A DNA stretch of 5,880 nucleotides from Gammaproteobacteria bacterium (GCA_003556835.1 PWQG01000395.1:1-5880), one strand, 5' to 3'; positions 1 to 5,880 are shown, counted from the first letter of the stretch. The notes: generated from the sequence alone by a model not told the origin. Translations and numbers: made by a program.

Positions 1-42
1 CAGCCGCTATTGAGTGTCAGGAACAAGTCACCATGCACAGAC

Positions 43-59
43 TACCCGTATCACGGGTA
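43..59. promoter_or_regulatory. Perfect 7-bp inverted repeat upstream of flgM
   Basis: TACCCGT and ACGGGTA flank a 3-base spacer (ATC), giving a perfect inverted repeat that ends 14 bases before the flgM ATG. As DNA it could be an operator for a dimeric regulator. As RNA it could form a short hairpin in the flgM leader. No T-run follows, so a rho-independent terminator is unlikely. No clear sigma-28 (TAAA...GCCGATAA-like) or sigma-54 (GG...GC-like) promoter is visible in bases 1-73, so the main promoter may lie further upstream. The function is inferred from position only. Confidence 0.35.
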
Positions 60-73
60 CTAAGGTTGACAAC

Positions 74-394
74 ATGAGTATCAATACCATTGGCGGAAAC
101 CCGACCACACCGGATCAGGCCCGCACCGGCCGGCAGGACACACAGGAAACCGGCAACAACAGCAATGCCACAGGTCGTGGGGTTGCCAACCAGGACAACA
201 CGAACTCTGGCGAGTCGGTCCAGATCAGCAGCAGTGCGATTGATCTGCAGGCTCTGGAAGCACGCATCGGCGAGCTGCCGGAAGTCGATCGTGGCCGGGT
301 CACCGAGTTGCGCAACCAGATTGCCAACGGTGAATACCAGATCGATGGGCAACAGCTGGCCGCCCGCATGATCGACTTCGAGTCACAACTGTGA
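74..394 (+). CDS. flgM: FlgM, anti-sigma-28 factor (negative regulator of flagellin synthesis)
   Basis: This 106-residue protein fits the FlgM family in length and layout. The first half (about residues 1-48) is rich in G, N, T and Q and probably disordered. The C-terminal half carries the conserved pattern SVQIS at 48-52, a leucine-rich helix (LQALEARI, 58-65), PEVDRGRV at 69-76, LRNQIANGEYQID at 79-91 and LAARMIDFE at 95-103. In this family the C-terminal helices hold sigma-28 (FliA) inactive in the cytoplasm until the hook-basal body is finished, when FlgM is exported through the flagellar type III apparatus. The ATG at 74 is preferred because AAGG at 62-65 sits 8 bases upstream and the family alignment begins near MSI. 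A GTG at 14 would add 20 unlikely residues. flgN follows after 16 bases. Confidence 0.93.
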   Translation: MSINTIGGNPTTPDQARTGRQDTQETGNNSNATGRGVANQDNTNSGESVQISSSAIDLQALEARIGELPEVDRGRVTELRNQIANGEYQIDGQQLAARMIDFESQL

Positions 395-410
395 ACCGCG
401 GGAGCCATCA

Positions 411-908
411 ATGTCGCCCGGCCTGATCCCGAAACTGCTGGACACGGATCTTGAGAATGCCCGCAACCTCAACGAATTGTTGCGGGAAGAGCGGTCCTGT
501 CTCGAAACCCGTGATGTGAAAGCCCTGGACGACATCCTGGCGCGCAAGGCGGCGCTGCTGGCGGACATGGAACGCAATGACCGTGCGCGTCGCGAGCAAC
601 TCGAAGAAGCCGGGTTCGCGGCCAATCGTGAAGGCTTGCAGGACTACTGCCAGCAGATTGCCCGACAGCAGGAGGCACTGGGACGCGAGGACAGCAATCG
701 GCTCAGCGAGACCTGCGAGATCCTGTTCCAGGAGCTGTCGATCTGCCAGGAACTCACCGAGATCAATGGCACCATCGTCAGCCGCAGCCGAAACAACAAC
801 AGCCGTGTGCTCGACATCCTGCGCGGTCGCAGCGATGAAGCTGACACCTACAGCGAATCCGGCGACCAGGGTGGGCAACGCGACAGCCGTCCACTGGGCA
901 GCGCCTGA
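411..908 (+). CDS. flgN: FlgN-type flagellar export chaperone
   Basis: This predicted cytoplasmic protein of 165 residues is mostly helical and charged, as expected for FlgN, the chaperone that protects the hook-filament junction proteins FlgK and FlgL and delivers them to the export gate. An N-terminal helix with heptad-like leucines (LLDTDLENARNLNELL, 9-24) is followed by the typical segment around residues 36-52 (VKALDDILARKAALL). The C-terminal half has a family-like NG pair (119-120), LDILRG (134-139) and an aromatic/Ser-Gly stretch (TYSESG, 146-151). The C-terminal tail (from about 150) is polar and probably flexible. The start is supported by GGGAG at 400-404, 6 bases before the ATG. 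Position directly after flgM is the classic arrangement. Sequence conservation in FlgN is low, so the call rests on context plus helical pattern. Confidence 0.88.
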   Translation: MSPGLIPKLLDTDLENARNLNELLREERSCLETRDVKALDDILARKAALLADMERNDRARREQLEEAGFAANREGLQDYCQQIARQQEALGREDSNRLSETCEILFQELSICQELTEINGTIVSRSRNNNSRVLDILRGRSDEADTYSESGDQGGQRDSRPLGSA

Positions 909-945
909 GAGATCCGGACAGTCCGCAGGAGTCAACCGCCCCGTC

Positions 946-1659
946 ATGGATGATGCCGCTTCCTCAGAGGATCGATACTACACCCGCCCGGGCGACATCT
1001 ACGGGGTGCTGCGCGCCCTCGAGAAAGACCGTTCCACGATCAACATCCAGTTCCACGACAGCACCACTTTGTACAACAGCATGGTGCTGCGCGCCAACCT
1101 GCGTCAGCGCCGCTTCCAGCTGGACGAAATCACACCGGCCAAAGGCCATGATAAAGCGCTTGCCGGTGAACCCTTCAGCATCCGCGCCAGTGTGCGTGGC
1201 ATTCAGGTGTATATACCCGAAACCCGGATTGTCGACAGCGGAAGTGATGACGGTGGCCCCTATTTTAATCTGGCCTTCCCGGAACGCTTGCTCTATCTGC
1301 AGCGGCGCAATGCCTACCGGGTCACCGTGCCCAACCGCCGCGAAGTATCCGGCGTCTGTCACTTTCGTGACCGCGTACCCTTCTCCGTCGAAATCGAAAA
1401 TCTCTCGGCCACCGGCATCCTGATACGCCTGCCCGCCGAGCTGGATGGCCGACTCCAGTCCATGGAAAGCTTTCGCCTGGAACTGGCCCTGCCCGATGGA
1501 GAGCCTCCCCTGACCTTGCAGGCCCAGGTCATCCATTTCCAGCTTGGCAGCCAACGCAAGGCACTGATCTGCGGCTGCCGCTTTGTCGATATCGATCAAC
1601 GCAGCCACATCCGACTGAACCGCTTCATCACCCAGGCACAGCGCGAGAGCCTGGTCTGA
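946..1659 (+). CDS. ycgR: YcgR/FlgZ-type PilZ flagellar brake protein
   Basis: This 237-residue protein has two domains. An N-terminal YcgR-like beta domain spans about residues 15-110. A C-terminal PilZ domain (about 116-232) binds c-di-GMP through RxxxR (R121-N-A-Y-R125) and NxSxxG (N152-L-S154-A-T-G157), both intact. Known homologues (YcgR in enterics, FlgZ in Pseudomonas) act at the flagellar stator or rotor and slow swimming when c-di-GMP is high. The gene starts 37 bases after flgN, matching the flgM-flgN-flgZ order of pseudomonads, which suggests co-transcription with late flagellar genes. The ATG at 946 is the only sensible start. Its nearest Shine-Dalgarno-like sequence (AGGAG, 927-931) is 14 bases away, which is long and may mean weak initiation. 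The open frame continues upstream inside flgN, but that part does not resemble the family. The 3' end overlaps the convergent transferase gene. Confidence 0.92.
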   Translation: MDDAASSEDRYYTRPGDIYGVLRALEKDRSTINIQFHDSTTLYNSMVLRANLRQRRFQLDEITPAKGHDKALAGEPFSIRASVRGIQVYIPETRIVDSGSDDGGPYFNLAFPERLLYLQRRNAYRVTVPNRREVSGVCHFRDRVPFSVEIENLSATGILIRLPAELDGRLQSMESFRLELALPDGEPPLTLQAQVIHFQLGSQRKALICGCRFVDIDQRSHIRLNRFITQAQRESLV

Positions 1660-2290
1660 GCGCGCTGCTCGCCGGCCAGTTCGCAAGCGAGGACAAACGC
1701 GCGAGATCCTCCGGTCGGTCCAGATCCCAACGAGGCTCGAGTTCCTGCCAACACAATTGCTGTTGCCGCAGGCTCTGCCGGGTACGCTCCAGCACCTGCT
1801 CCGTACCCCAGGGCATGGCCCCGAACAGCAGCAGATCCGCCCGGCGCAGCCCCAACAGCACGTAACCACCATCCTCTGCCGGACCCAGCACCACTTCGGT
1901 ATCGCCCCGCAGGCGCTCCAACGCCGTCTCCAGGTACGATGCATCCACCGACACACAATCGGCACCGATGAGCAGCACCCGATCATGGGTCTTGAGAAGC
2001 TGGGACGCCGCCGCCTGCATTCGCTGCCCCAAATGTCCGTCAGCCTGACGGAAACGGGGCAGTTCAGCGGCAGAATCCCGGAACAGGGGGTGATCCGGAT
2101 CCCCGTCCACGAACAGATGCAGGTGAGCAAGGCCGGCATTGCCAAGGACCGACACCATATGACGGATCAGGCGTTCGTGCATGGCCAACGCGCCTTCCTT
2201 GCCCAATTCCGGTTCCAGCCGGGTCTTCACCCGCCCCCACTCCGGCTCCCGGGCGAACAGGGCAATGGCGGTATCGTGCTCGCGGATCAT
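1628..2290 (-). CDS. TIGR04282-like transferase (DUF2064, GT-A/nucleotidyltransferase-like fold)
   Basis: This 220-residue protein matches the TIGR04282 pattern (transferase 1, rSAM/selenodomain-associated). It has an N-terminal nucleotide-binding-like motif FAREPEWGRVKTRL (12-25), LIGADCVSVD at 107-116 in place of the usual GSDCP-type metal-site motif, the hallmark VVLGPAEDGGYVLLGL (133-148), a WGTEQVLERT segment (161-170) and WDLDRPEDLARL (188-199). The fold resembles CofC/MobA-type nucleotidyltransferases; the real substrate is unknown. No signal peptide or membrane segment is seen, so it is probably cytoplasmic. The ATG at 2290 overlaps the TGA of the upstream glycosyltransferase as ATGA, implying translational coupling, and family similarity begins right after it. 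The last ten residues are encoded antisense to the end of the PilZ gene and look poorly conserved, so the natural end may have drifted. Confidence 0.87.
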   Translation of the reverse strand: MIREHDTAIALFAREPEWGRVKTRLEPELGKEGALAMHERLIRHMVSVLGNAGLAHLHLFVDGDPDHPLFRDSAAELPRFRQADGHLGQRMQAAASQLLKTHDRVLLIGADCVSVDASYLETALERLRGDTEVVLGPAEDGGYVLLGLRRADLLLFGAMPWGTEQVLERTRQSLRQQQLCWQELEPRWDLDRPEDLARLSSLANWPASSALRPGSRAVPG

Positions 2291-2976
2291 CCGGATTTTC
2301 CATAATAACGTTGATGGAGTCGCCGGGGGCTCACGCCCAGCACGTACAACAGCCGCAACCACCACATCAGTAGCAGGGTTTTGACGATTCCGTGTTGTTG
2401 CCAGCGACGGCTGGAAGTGATCACCGTCTGCTGCAGATTCAGGGGACGGGAAATGCGGCGCAGCGTCTTGCTCAGGGCCACATCCTCCATCAAGGGAATA
2501 TCCGGGAAGCCACCGGCGGCTATAAAAGAAGCACGACGCACAAAAATGGCCTGGTCGCCCGTGGCCACCGAAGTCAATCGCGAACGCAAGTTCATCATGC
2601 GTTCGATGACCCGGAACATCGGCTGCTCCCCATCAAGCTGCACATCAAAACGTCCCCAATGACAGTGGGAATCGGCCAGGGCGCGTGGCACGGAACGCTC
2701 TGCACCGGGAGGAAGACGGGTATCGGCATGCAGGAAAAGCAAAACGTCACCACTCGCGCGCTGCGCACCGGCATTCATCTGGCGTGCCCTGCCCGACCTG
2801 GATTCGATCACGATATCAGCATGTTCGCGGGCAATCGCCACACTATCGTCGCTACTGCCGCCATCCACCACAAGGAGCTCATGCCCGGCAGCGCGCCAGG
2901 CCTGCAGGGCCGGCAACTGCAAGCGCAGGTTATTGTACTCATTGAGCACGGGCATGATGAGGCTGAACGTTTCCAT
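2287..2976 (-). CDS. TIGR04283-like family 2 glycosyltransferase
   Basis: This 229-residue GT-A glycosyltransferase opens with SLIMPVLNE (5-13). It then has the nucleotide-sugar motif VVDGGSSDDS (36-45), the segment GRARQMNAGAQRASGD (62-77), a DxD-like HAD at 83-85, a GDQ motif at 140-142 and the acceptor-side ED (164-165) within PLMEDVALSK. Near the C-terminus SSRRW (188-192) precedes a hydrophobic stretch (about 197-214) that may associate with the membrane. This layout is that of TIGR04283 (transferase 2, rSAM/selenodomain-associated), which often pairs with TIGR04282, as here. Donor and acceptor sugars cannot be read from sequence. It is the first gene of a two-gene unit with its own promoter (3035-3062). 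The ATG at 2976 is forced because no upstream in-frame ATG, GTG or TTG exists before a stop. GAGG lies only 2 bases before it, an unusually short spacing. Confidence 0.9.
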   Translation of the reverse strand: METFSLIMPVLNEYNNLRLQLPALQAWRAAGHELLVVDGGSSDDSVAIAREHADIVIESRSGRARQMNAGAQRASGDVLLFLHADTRLPPGAERSVPRALADSHCHWGRFDVQLDGEQPMFRVIERMMNLRSRLTSVATGDQAIFVRRASFIAAGGFPDIPLMEDVALSKTLRRISRPLNLQQTVITSSRRWQQHGIVKTLLLMWWLRLLYVLGVSPRRLHQRYYGKSG

Positions 2977-3034
2977 GGCCTCAAGTGTACGATGCAGTGC
3001 CAGACAGGGCTAGGCAGGGCCAAAAGAAAAGCGG

Positions 3035-3062
3035 ATAATACGCCTCGCCACGCGGGGGTCAA
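3035..3062 (-). promoter_or_regulatory. Sigma-70-type promoter for the transferase pair
   Basis: Read on the minus strand, TTGACC (3062-3057) is separated by 16 bases from TATTAT (3040-3035). Each box matches five of six consensus bases (TTGACA, TATAAT). Transcription would begin near 3028, giving a leader of about 50 bases before the glycosyltransferase ATG at 2976. It lies in the only sizeable non-coding gap, upstream of a gene that needs a promoter, which strengthens the call. Confidence 0.65.
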
Positions 3063-3257
3063 AAACTGCACAGGGCTTCAGCCCGCGTTCAGTTTGGGCC
3101 TGTCAGGATGCAGGCATGGCAAAAAATCACGGAAGTTTGCGCAATAAACCATCGGTCCGGTCGATCTGCTGTACACGGAATGACTTTAGACCCGGCCCCA
3201 TGGGCCGATACCGGAAGTACCCTTGGCAAACCAGGTCATTCAGTACGATTTACAGAG

Positions 3258-3500
3258 ATGATGAACGCAGAGAACTTTTACATAGTTGCGACAGATCCGG
3301 ATGAGCCCAGCCTGAGGGTGAACATCTCCGGACCCTATCTGACGCAGAAAGCCGCACAGGCCGATCTGGACGCCGCGATTGACGAGGCTGCAGAACTGGA
3401 CCCTTGTGCGCGCAGCTACCACTATCGCGTGTGCAAACTGGACTGCCAGAAGCCCGGCGTCATCCAGCACATGGCAAGCCACGCCAGGCCTTCTGCCTGA
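3258..3500 (+). CDS. Small conserved-looking protein of unknown function
   Basis: This small acidic protein has about 80 residues and I do not recognise a named family. From the ATG at 3258 it begins MMNAENFYIVATDPDEPSLR, continues with NISGPYLTQKAAQADLDAAI, then a helical acidic segment (DEAAELDPCARSYHY) and a CKLDC pair near residues 59-63. The pattern suggests a compact alpha/beta fold: strand, turn, strand, long helix, strand. No signal peptide or membrane helix is visible. Two adjacent ATGs (3258 and 3261) follow a weak AGAG at 3254-3257. In-frame ATGs at 3108 and 3180 would add 50 or 26 residues that do not look protein-like. The gene faces the sdaA-type gene tail to tail, with 24 bases between stops. 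The CxxxC spacing could bind metal or form a disulfide, but that is speculative. Confidence 0.6.
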   Translation: MMNAENFYIVATDPDEPSLRVNISGPYLTQKAAQADLDAAIDEAAELDPCARSYHYRVCKLDCQKPGVIQHMASHARPSA

Positions 3501-3509
3501 AACCACCTC

Positions 3510-3526
3510 GAGGAATCCGCTTCCTC
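3510..3526. terminator. Short stem-loop between convergent genes (weak terminator candidate)
   Basis: GAGGAA (3510-3515) and TTCCTC (3521-3526) form a perfect 6-bp inverted repeat around a 5-base loop. It lies between the small + strand gene and the sdaA-type gene, overlapping the latter's stop codon. Neither strand has a T-run after it, so it is not a classic intrinsic terminator. It may only slow transcription or protect 3' ends. Confidence 0.25.
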
Positions 3527-4943
3527 AACATTCACTGATATTGACCGGAATGTGCACGGCAAGCCCGCCGTCCGCGGTTTCCTTGTAGCGAGTGTTCATA
3601 TCCTTGGCCGTTTCCCACATGGTACGGATCACCCCATCGAGTGGCACCCTGGCCTGATCCGGATCACTCGACAGGGCCAGCTGGGCCGCCGTGATGGCCT
3701 TGATCGCACCCATGGTGTTGCGCTCGATACAGGGCACCTGCACCAGTCCACCGATCGGATCACAGGTCATGCCGAGGTGGTGCTCCATGGCAATTTCGGC
3801 CGCCATCAGGCAATGCGCCGGCGTGCCGCCCATGCACTCGGTCAGTGCCGCGGCAGCCATCGCCGAAGAAACTCCGATCTCCGCCTGACAGCCACCCATG
3901 GCGGCAGAAATGGTGGCCCGTTTCTTGAAAAGGCATCCAATTTCTGAGGCCGTGAACAGGAAGCTGCGAATCAAGGCAGGATCCGGCTCACGCAGAAAAA
4001 TCAGCAGGTAGTGCAATACCGCCGGAATCACACCGGCAGCGCCATTGGTCGGCGCTGTGACCACACGGCCGAAAGCGGCGTTTTCTTCATTGACCGCGAG
4101 GGCAAAACAGCTGACCCAGTCCAGGGTATAGGAAAACCCCTCTCCCCTTTCACGAATCACCCGGTGCCAGGCATCCACGTCCTCGTACGCTGCCCCGTCC
4201 AGCAGTCTCCGGTTCTGCCTGGCGGCACGGCGTTGTACCTGCAGGCCGCCGGGGAGCACTCCTTCACGGTGGCATCCACGGTACACACAATCCCGCATGG
4301 TTTTCCAGATGGCGGCCACCGCCCGGTCGGTTTCCGTATTGTGGCGCCAGGACTCTTCATTTCTCGCCACCACGCCGGATATGGACAGACCGCTTTCACG
4401 GCACCAGTGAGCGACATCGGCTGCGGTTTCGATGGGATACGGCAGAGGCTTGGGTCGATCATTCCCGCTATCCTCTTCATCTTCCCGGAGGACAAAACCA
4501 CCACCGACCGAATACCAGGTCTCATTGTGGGTACTGTCATCCGCAAACCGGACGATGAATTCCAGGGCATTGGGATGGCGCGGCAACAATCGGTCACCAT
4601 GGAATTCGATATCGGTTTCGGGAGAAAAGTGCAGTCGATGCCCGCCGGGTAGCTGCAGGCAAGACTCGCCACGTATCCGGCGGACACGATCGGGAATGGC
4701 ATCCACGTCACAGCTGACCGGGTCGGCGCCTTCCAGACCGAGCATGACCGCCACGTCGGTACCATGACCCTTGCCGGTTTTGGCCAATGATCCATAGAGG
4801 CGGATGGTGATCTGTTGCGCTGATTCCGGCGATCGATCCAGGCCACTGATGAAGCGGCGGGCCGCATTCCAGGGGCCGAGGGTATGTGAGCTGCTTGGGC
4901 CAACTCCGATCTTGAACATGTCGAGCACGGACAGTGGTTCCAT
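3525..4943 (-). CDS. sdaA: L-serine ammonia-lyase (L-serine dehydratase), single-chain iron-sulfur type
   Basis: This enzyme of 472 residues converts L-serine to pyruvate and ammonia using a [4Fe-4S] cluster rather than PLP. The N-terminal beta domain (about 3-155) carries SVLDMFKIGVGPSSSHTLGP (5-24) and GSLAKTGKGHGTD (51-63). The catalytic alpha domain (about 185-465) carries APTNGAAGVIPAVL (297-310). Cluster ligands are expected at C352 (MGGCQAEIG), C394 (GMTCDPIGG) and C405 (VPCIERN). Their spacing (42 and 11 residues) equals what I recall for the Legionella pneumophila enzyme. The last residue is C472; in the Legionella structure the C-terminal cysteine folds into the active site and ligates the cluster in the resting enzyme, so autoinhibition of the same kind is plausible here. 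GGAGG (4950-4954 on the minus strand) sits 6 bases before the ATG. The upstream transporter gene ends 36 bases away. Other one-chain paralogues (sdaB, tdcG) cannot be excluded as the name. Confidence 0.95.
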   Translation of the reverse strand: MEPLSVLDMFKIGVGPSSSHTLGPWNAARRFISGLDRSPESAQQITIRLYGSLAKTGKGHGTDVAVMLGLEGADPVSCDVDAIPDRVRRIRGESCLQLPGGHRLHFSPETDIEFHGDRLLPRHPNALEFIVRFADDSTHNETWYSVGGGFVLREDEEDSGNDRPKPLPYPIETAADVAHWCRESGLSISGVVARNEESWRHNTETDRAVAAIWKTMRDCVYRGCHREGVLPGGLQVQRRAARQNRRLLDGAAYEDVDAWHRVIRERGEGFSYTLDWVSCFALAVNEENAAFGRVVTAPTNGAAGVIPAVLHYLLIFLREPDPALIRSFLFTASEIGCLFKKRATISAAMGGCQAEIGVSSAMAAAALTECMGGTPAHCLMAAEIAMEHHLGMTCDPIGGLVQVPCIERNTMGAIKAITAAQLALSSDPDQARVPLDGVIRTMWETAKDMNTRYKETADGGLAVHIPVNISEC

Positions 4944-4979
4944 GTGACCCCTCCAGTGTTCTGCGCCGGCAGCCGTATG

Positions 4980-5880
4980 CTATTCCCGCTGCAACTTCGC
5001 ACTGTTGCGACTGGCCAGTGCCCCCAGTAGCATCATAGCTGCACTGATGGCAAAAATGGGACGGAAATCATCCCACCAGTCGATCAGCGGTCCGGCCAGG
5101 GCCGGGCCGACCAATTGCCCGGACGCAAAGAATATCGTAACAAAACTCACGGCCATGGCCGCATGCTGAGGCTTGACCGTGGCGGTGGCTGCCGCCAGCA
5201 CCGAAGTGAACAGGCCGCTGACCGAAAGCCCGATGATCACAAAGTGTACGGCAAAACTCAGTGTGGTGGGCCACAAAACCGGCAACAAGGTTGCCGCCAT
5301 GGAAACCAGCATGCAGAACGTCAGTGCCCGGGCATGACCGAGCCGATCCGCAACCCAGCCCCAACCCGGGCCGGAAAAAATGGATGCAAAGCCCATCACC
5401 GCCACCAGGCGCCCTGCGGTGACGGCAGAAACGTCCGCCTCCAGGGCGAAGCTGTACATGAACAACACCTGCAGGATATAGGTGATCCCGACAATGCCAT
5501 AGATCCAGCCCATGCGCATGACGTGGGGATCACGATAGACGGTGGCCAGACCGCTGCGCATCGATACCGGCGCATCATTGGATGGCGGATTCCGCAGAAA
5601 CAGCGCCACCATGAACACAGCGAAACATCCCAACACGGCGAAGCTGGCCCATACCAGCCGCCATCCTTCCCCATTGCCATCCTCGGTCATCATGGGAACC
5701 AGCGCACCGGTCAACAGTATGCCGATACCAACACCGCTGCCGGCAAAACCGATGACCATGCCACGCTTGTCTGGGTACCAGGCGCCGAGCAGTGACACCA
5801 GTGGCGTGAAGGTGAAAGCGGTGCCGAAACCCAGCAAGGTCATGCAGAGCAGCAACAGGGGATAGGCGGAAAACAGGGTA
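4980..5880 (-). CDS. MFS transporter, YbfB/YjiJ-like, N-terminus outside the window
   Basis: The visible 299 residues are the C-terminal part of a major facilitator superfamily protein. The frame stays open to the window edge, so the true start lies beyond 5880 and the first TTG/ATG codons inside are not the start. About ten hydrophobic segments can be seen, consistent with TM3-TM12. A loop WYPDKRG (34-40) follows an early visible helix, and the MFS loop motif appears in the second half as GWVADRLG (174-181). The cytoplasmic loop between halves is short (RNPPSNDAPVS, about 96-106). About 90-100 residues are probably missing. The overall pattern resembles the YbfB/YjiJ group, whose substrates are mostly unknown. 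The gene stops 36 bases before the sdaA-type gene with no terminator between, so the two probably share a transcript. A link to serine or related amino acids is inference from that context only. Confidence 0.85.
   Translation of the reverse strand, partial: TLFSAYPLLLLCMTLLGFGTAFTFTPLVSLLGAWYPDKRGMVIGFAGSGVGIGILLTGALVPMMTEDGNGEGWRLVWASFAVLGCFAVFMVALFLRNPPSNDAPVSMRSGLATVYRDPHVMRMGWIYGIVGITYILQVLFMYSFALEADVSAVTAGRLVAVMGFASIFSGPGWGWVADRLGHARALTFCMLVSMAATLLPVLWPTTLSFAVHFVIIGLSVSGLFTSVLAAATATVKPQHAAMAVSFVTIFFASGQLVGPALAGPLIDWWDDFRPIFAISAAMMLLGALASRNSAKLQRE

Noticed and set aside
66..71. TTGACA sequence, a perfect -35 hexamer
   Set aside because: No acceptable -10 box follows at 16-18 bases, and the site overlaps the flgM start.
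14..73. GTG start that would lengthen FlgM by 20 residues
   Set aside because: No suitable Shine-Dalgarno is seen, the extra residues are not FlgM-like, and the ATG at 74 has AAGG at a good distance.
577..945. Upstream extension of the PilZ open frame through flgN
   Set aside because: The added 123 residues are Arg/Ser-rich shadow sequence of flgN with no PilZ-family similarity. The ATG at 946 gives the normal YcgR length.
964..2145. A 393-codon open frame on the minus strand, antisense to most of the PilZ gene and running out of frame through the transferase gene
   Set aside because: Its translation shows no family motifs, and it overlaps two well-supported genes. Long antisense frames are common in GC-rich DNA.
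3073..3084. GGGC-TTCA-GCCC mini-hairpin in the gap
   Set aside because: The stem has only 4-5 bp and no T-run, which is too small to call a terminator or operator.
3108..3257. Longer starts for the small + strand gene (ATG at 3108 or 3180) and a separate 62-codon frame from 3116
   Set aside because: These residues look like translated non-coding DNA, starts have poor ribosome sites, and the 3116 frame has no protein-like pattern.
4011..4652. A 213-codon + strand frame opposite the serine dehydratase gene
   Set aside because: It is a shadow of a strongly supported enzyme gene, with no family features.
5115..5795. A 226-codon + strand frame opposite the MFS gene
   Set aside because: It is rich in His, Gln and Arg, as expected from the complement of hydrophobic membrane-helix codons, and has no motif.

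Overview
The window looks like a chromosomal segment of a motile gammaproteobacterium. The reasons are moderately high GC, dense gene packing, a flgM-flgN-PilZ cluster laid out as in Pseudomonas-type flagellar loci, and a single-chain proteobacterial L-serine dehydratase. I cannot name the genus. There is no rRNA, tRNA, CRISPR array, insertion sequence or other mobile element, and nothing suggests recent transfer.

Left part (1-1659, + strand): a late flagellar block. It encodes the anti-sigma-28 factor FlgM, the FlgN-type export chaperone and a YcgR/FlgZ-type PilZ flagellar brake. Together they link completion of the flagellum (FlgM export), delivery of hook-filament junction proteins (FlgN) and c-di-GMP control of swimming (PilZ). 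A perfect inverted repeat lies just upstream of flgM.

Middle (1628-2976, - strand): a two-gene unit encoding a TIGR04283-like family 2 glycosyltransferase and a TIGR04282-like (DUF2064) transferase. The two genes overlap by 4 bp (ATGA) and are preceded by a convincing sigma-70-type promoter at 3035-3062. Families of this pair are known as rSAM/selenodomain-associated transferases, but no radical SAM partner is visible here. The second transferase gene runs 32 bp into the end of the convergent PilZ gene.

A gap of about 280 bp (2977-3257) holds that promoter and no convincing gene. A small + strand gene of unknown function (3258-3500, about 80 aa) follows.

Right part (3525-5880, - strand): a one-chain iron-sulfur L-serine ammonia-lyase (sdaA-type) with a cysteine as its last residue. 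It lies 36 bp downstream of a YbfB/YjiJ-like MFS transporter whose N-terminus is outside the window. The two are probably co-transcribed.

Most of the window is recognisable housekeeping and motility content. The parts least explained by known biology are the orphan transferase pair and the small unknown protein. I did not find a clear new multi-gene system.
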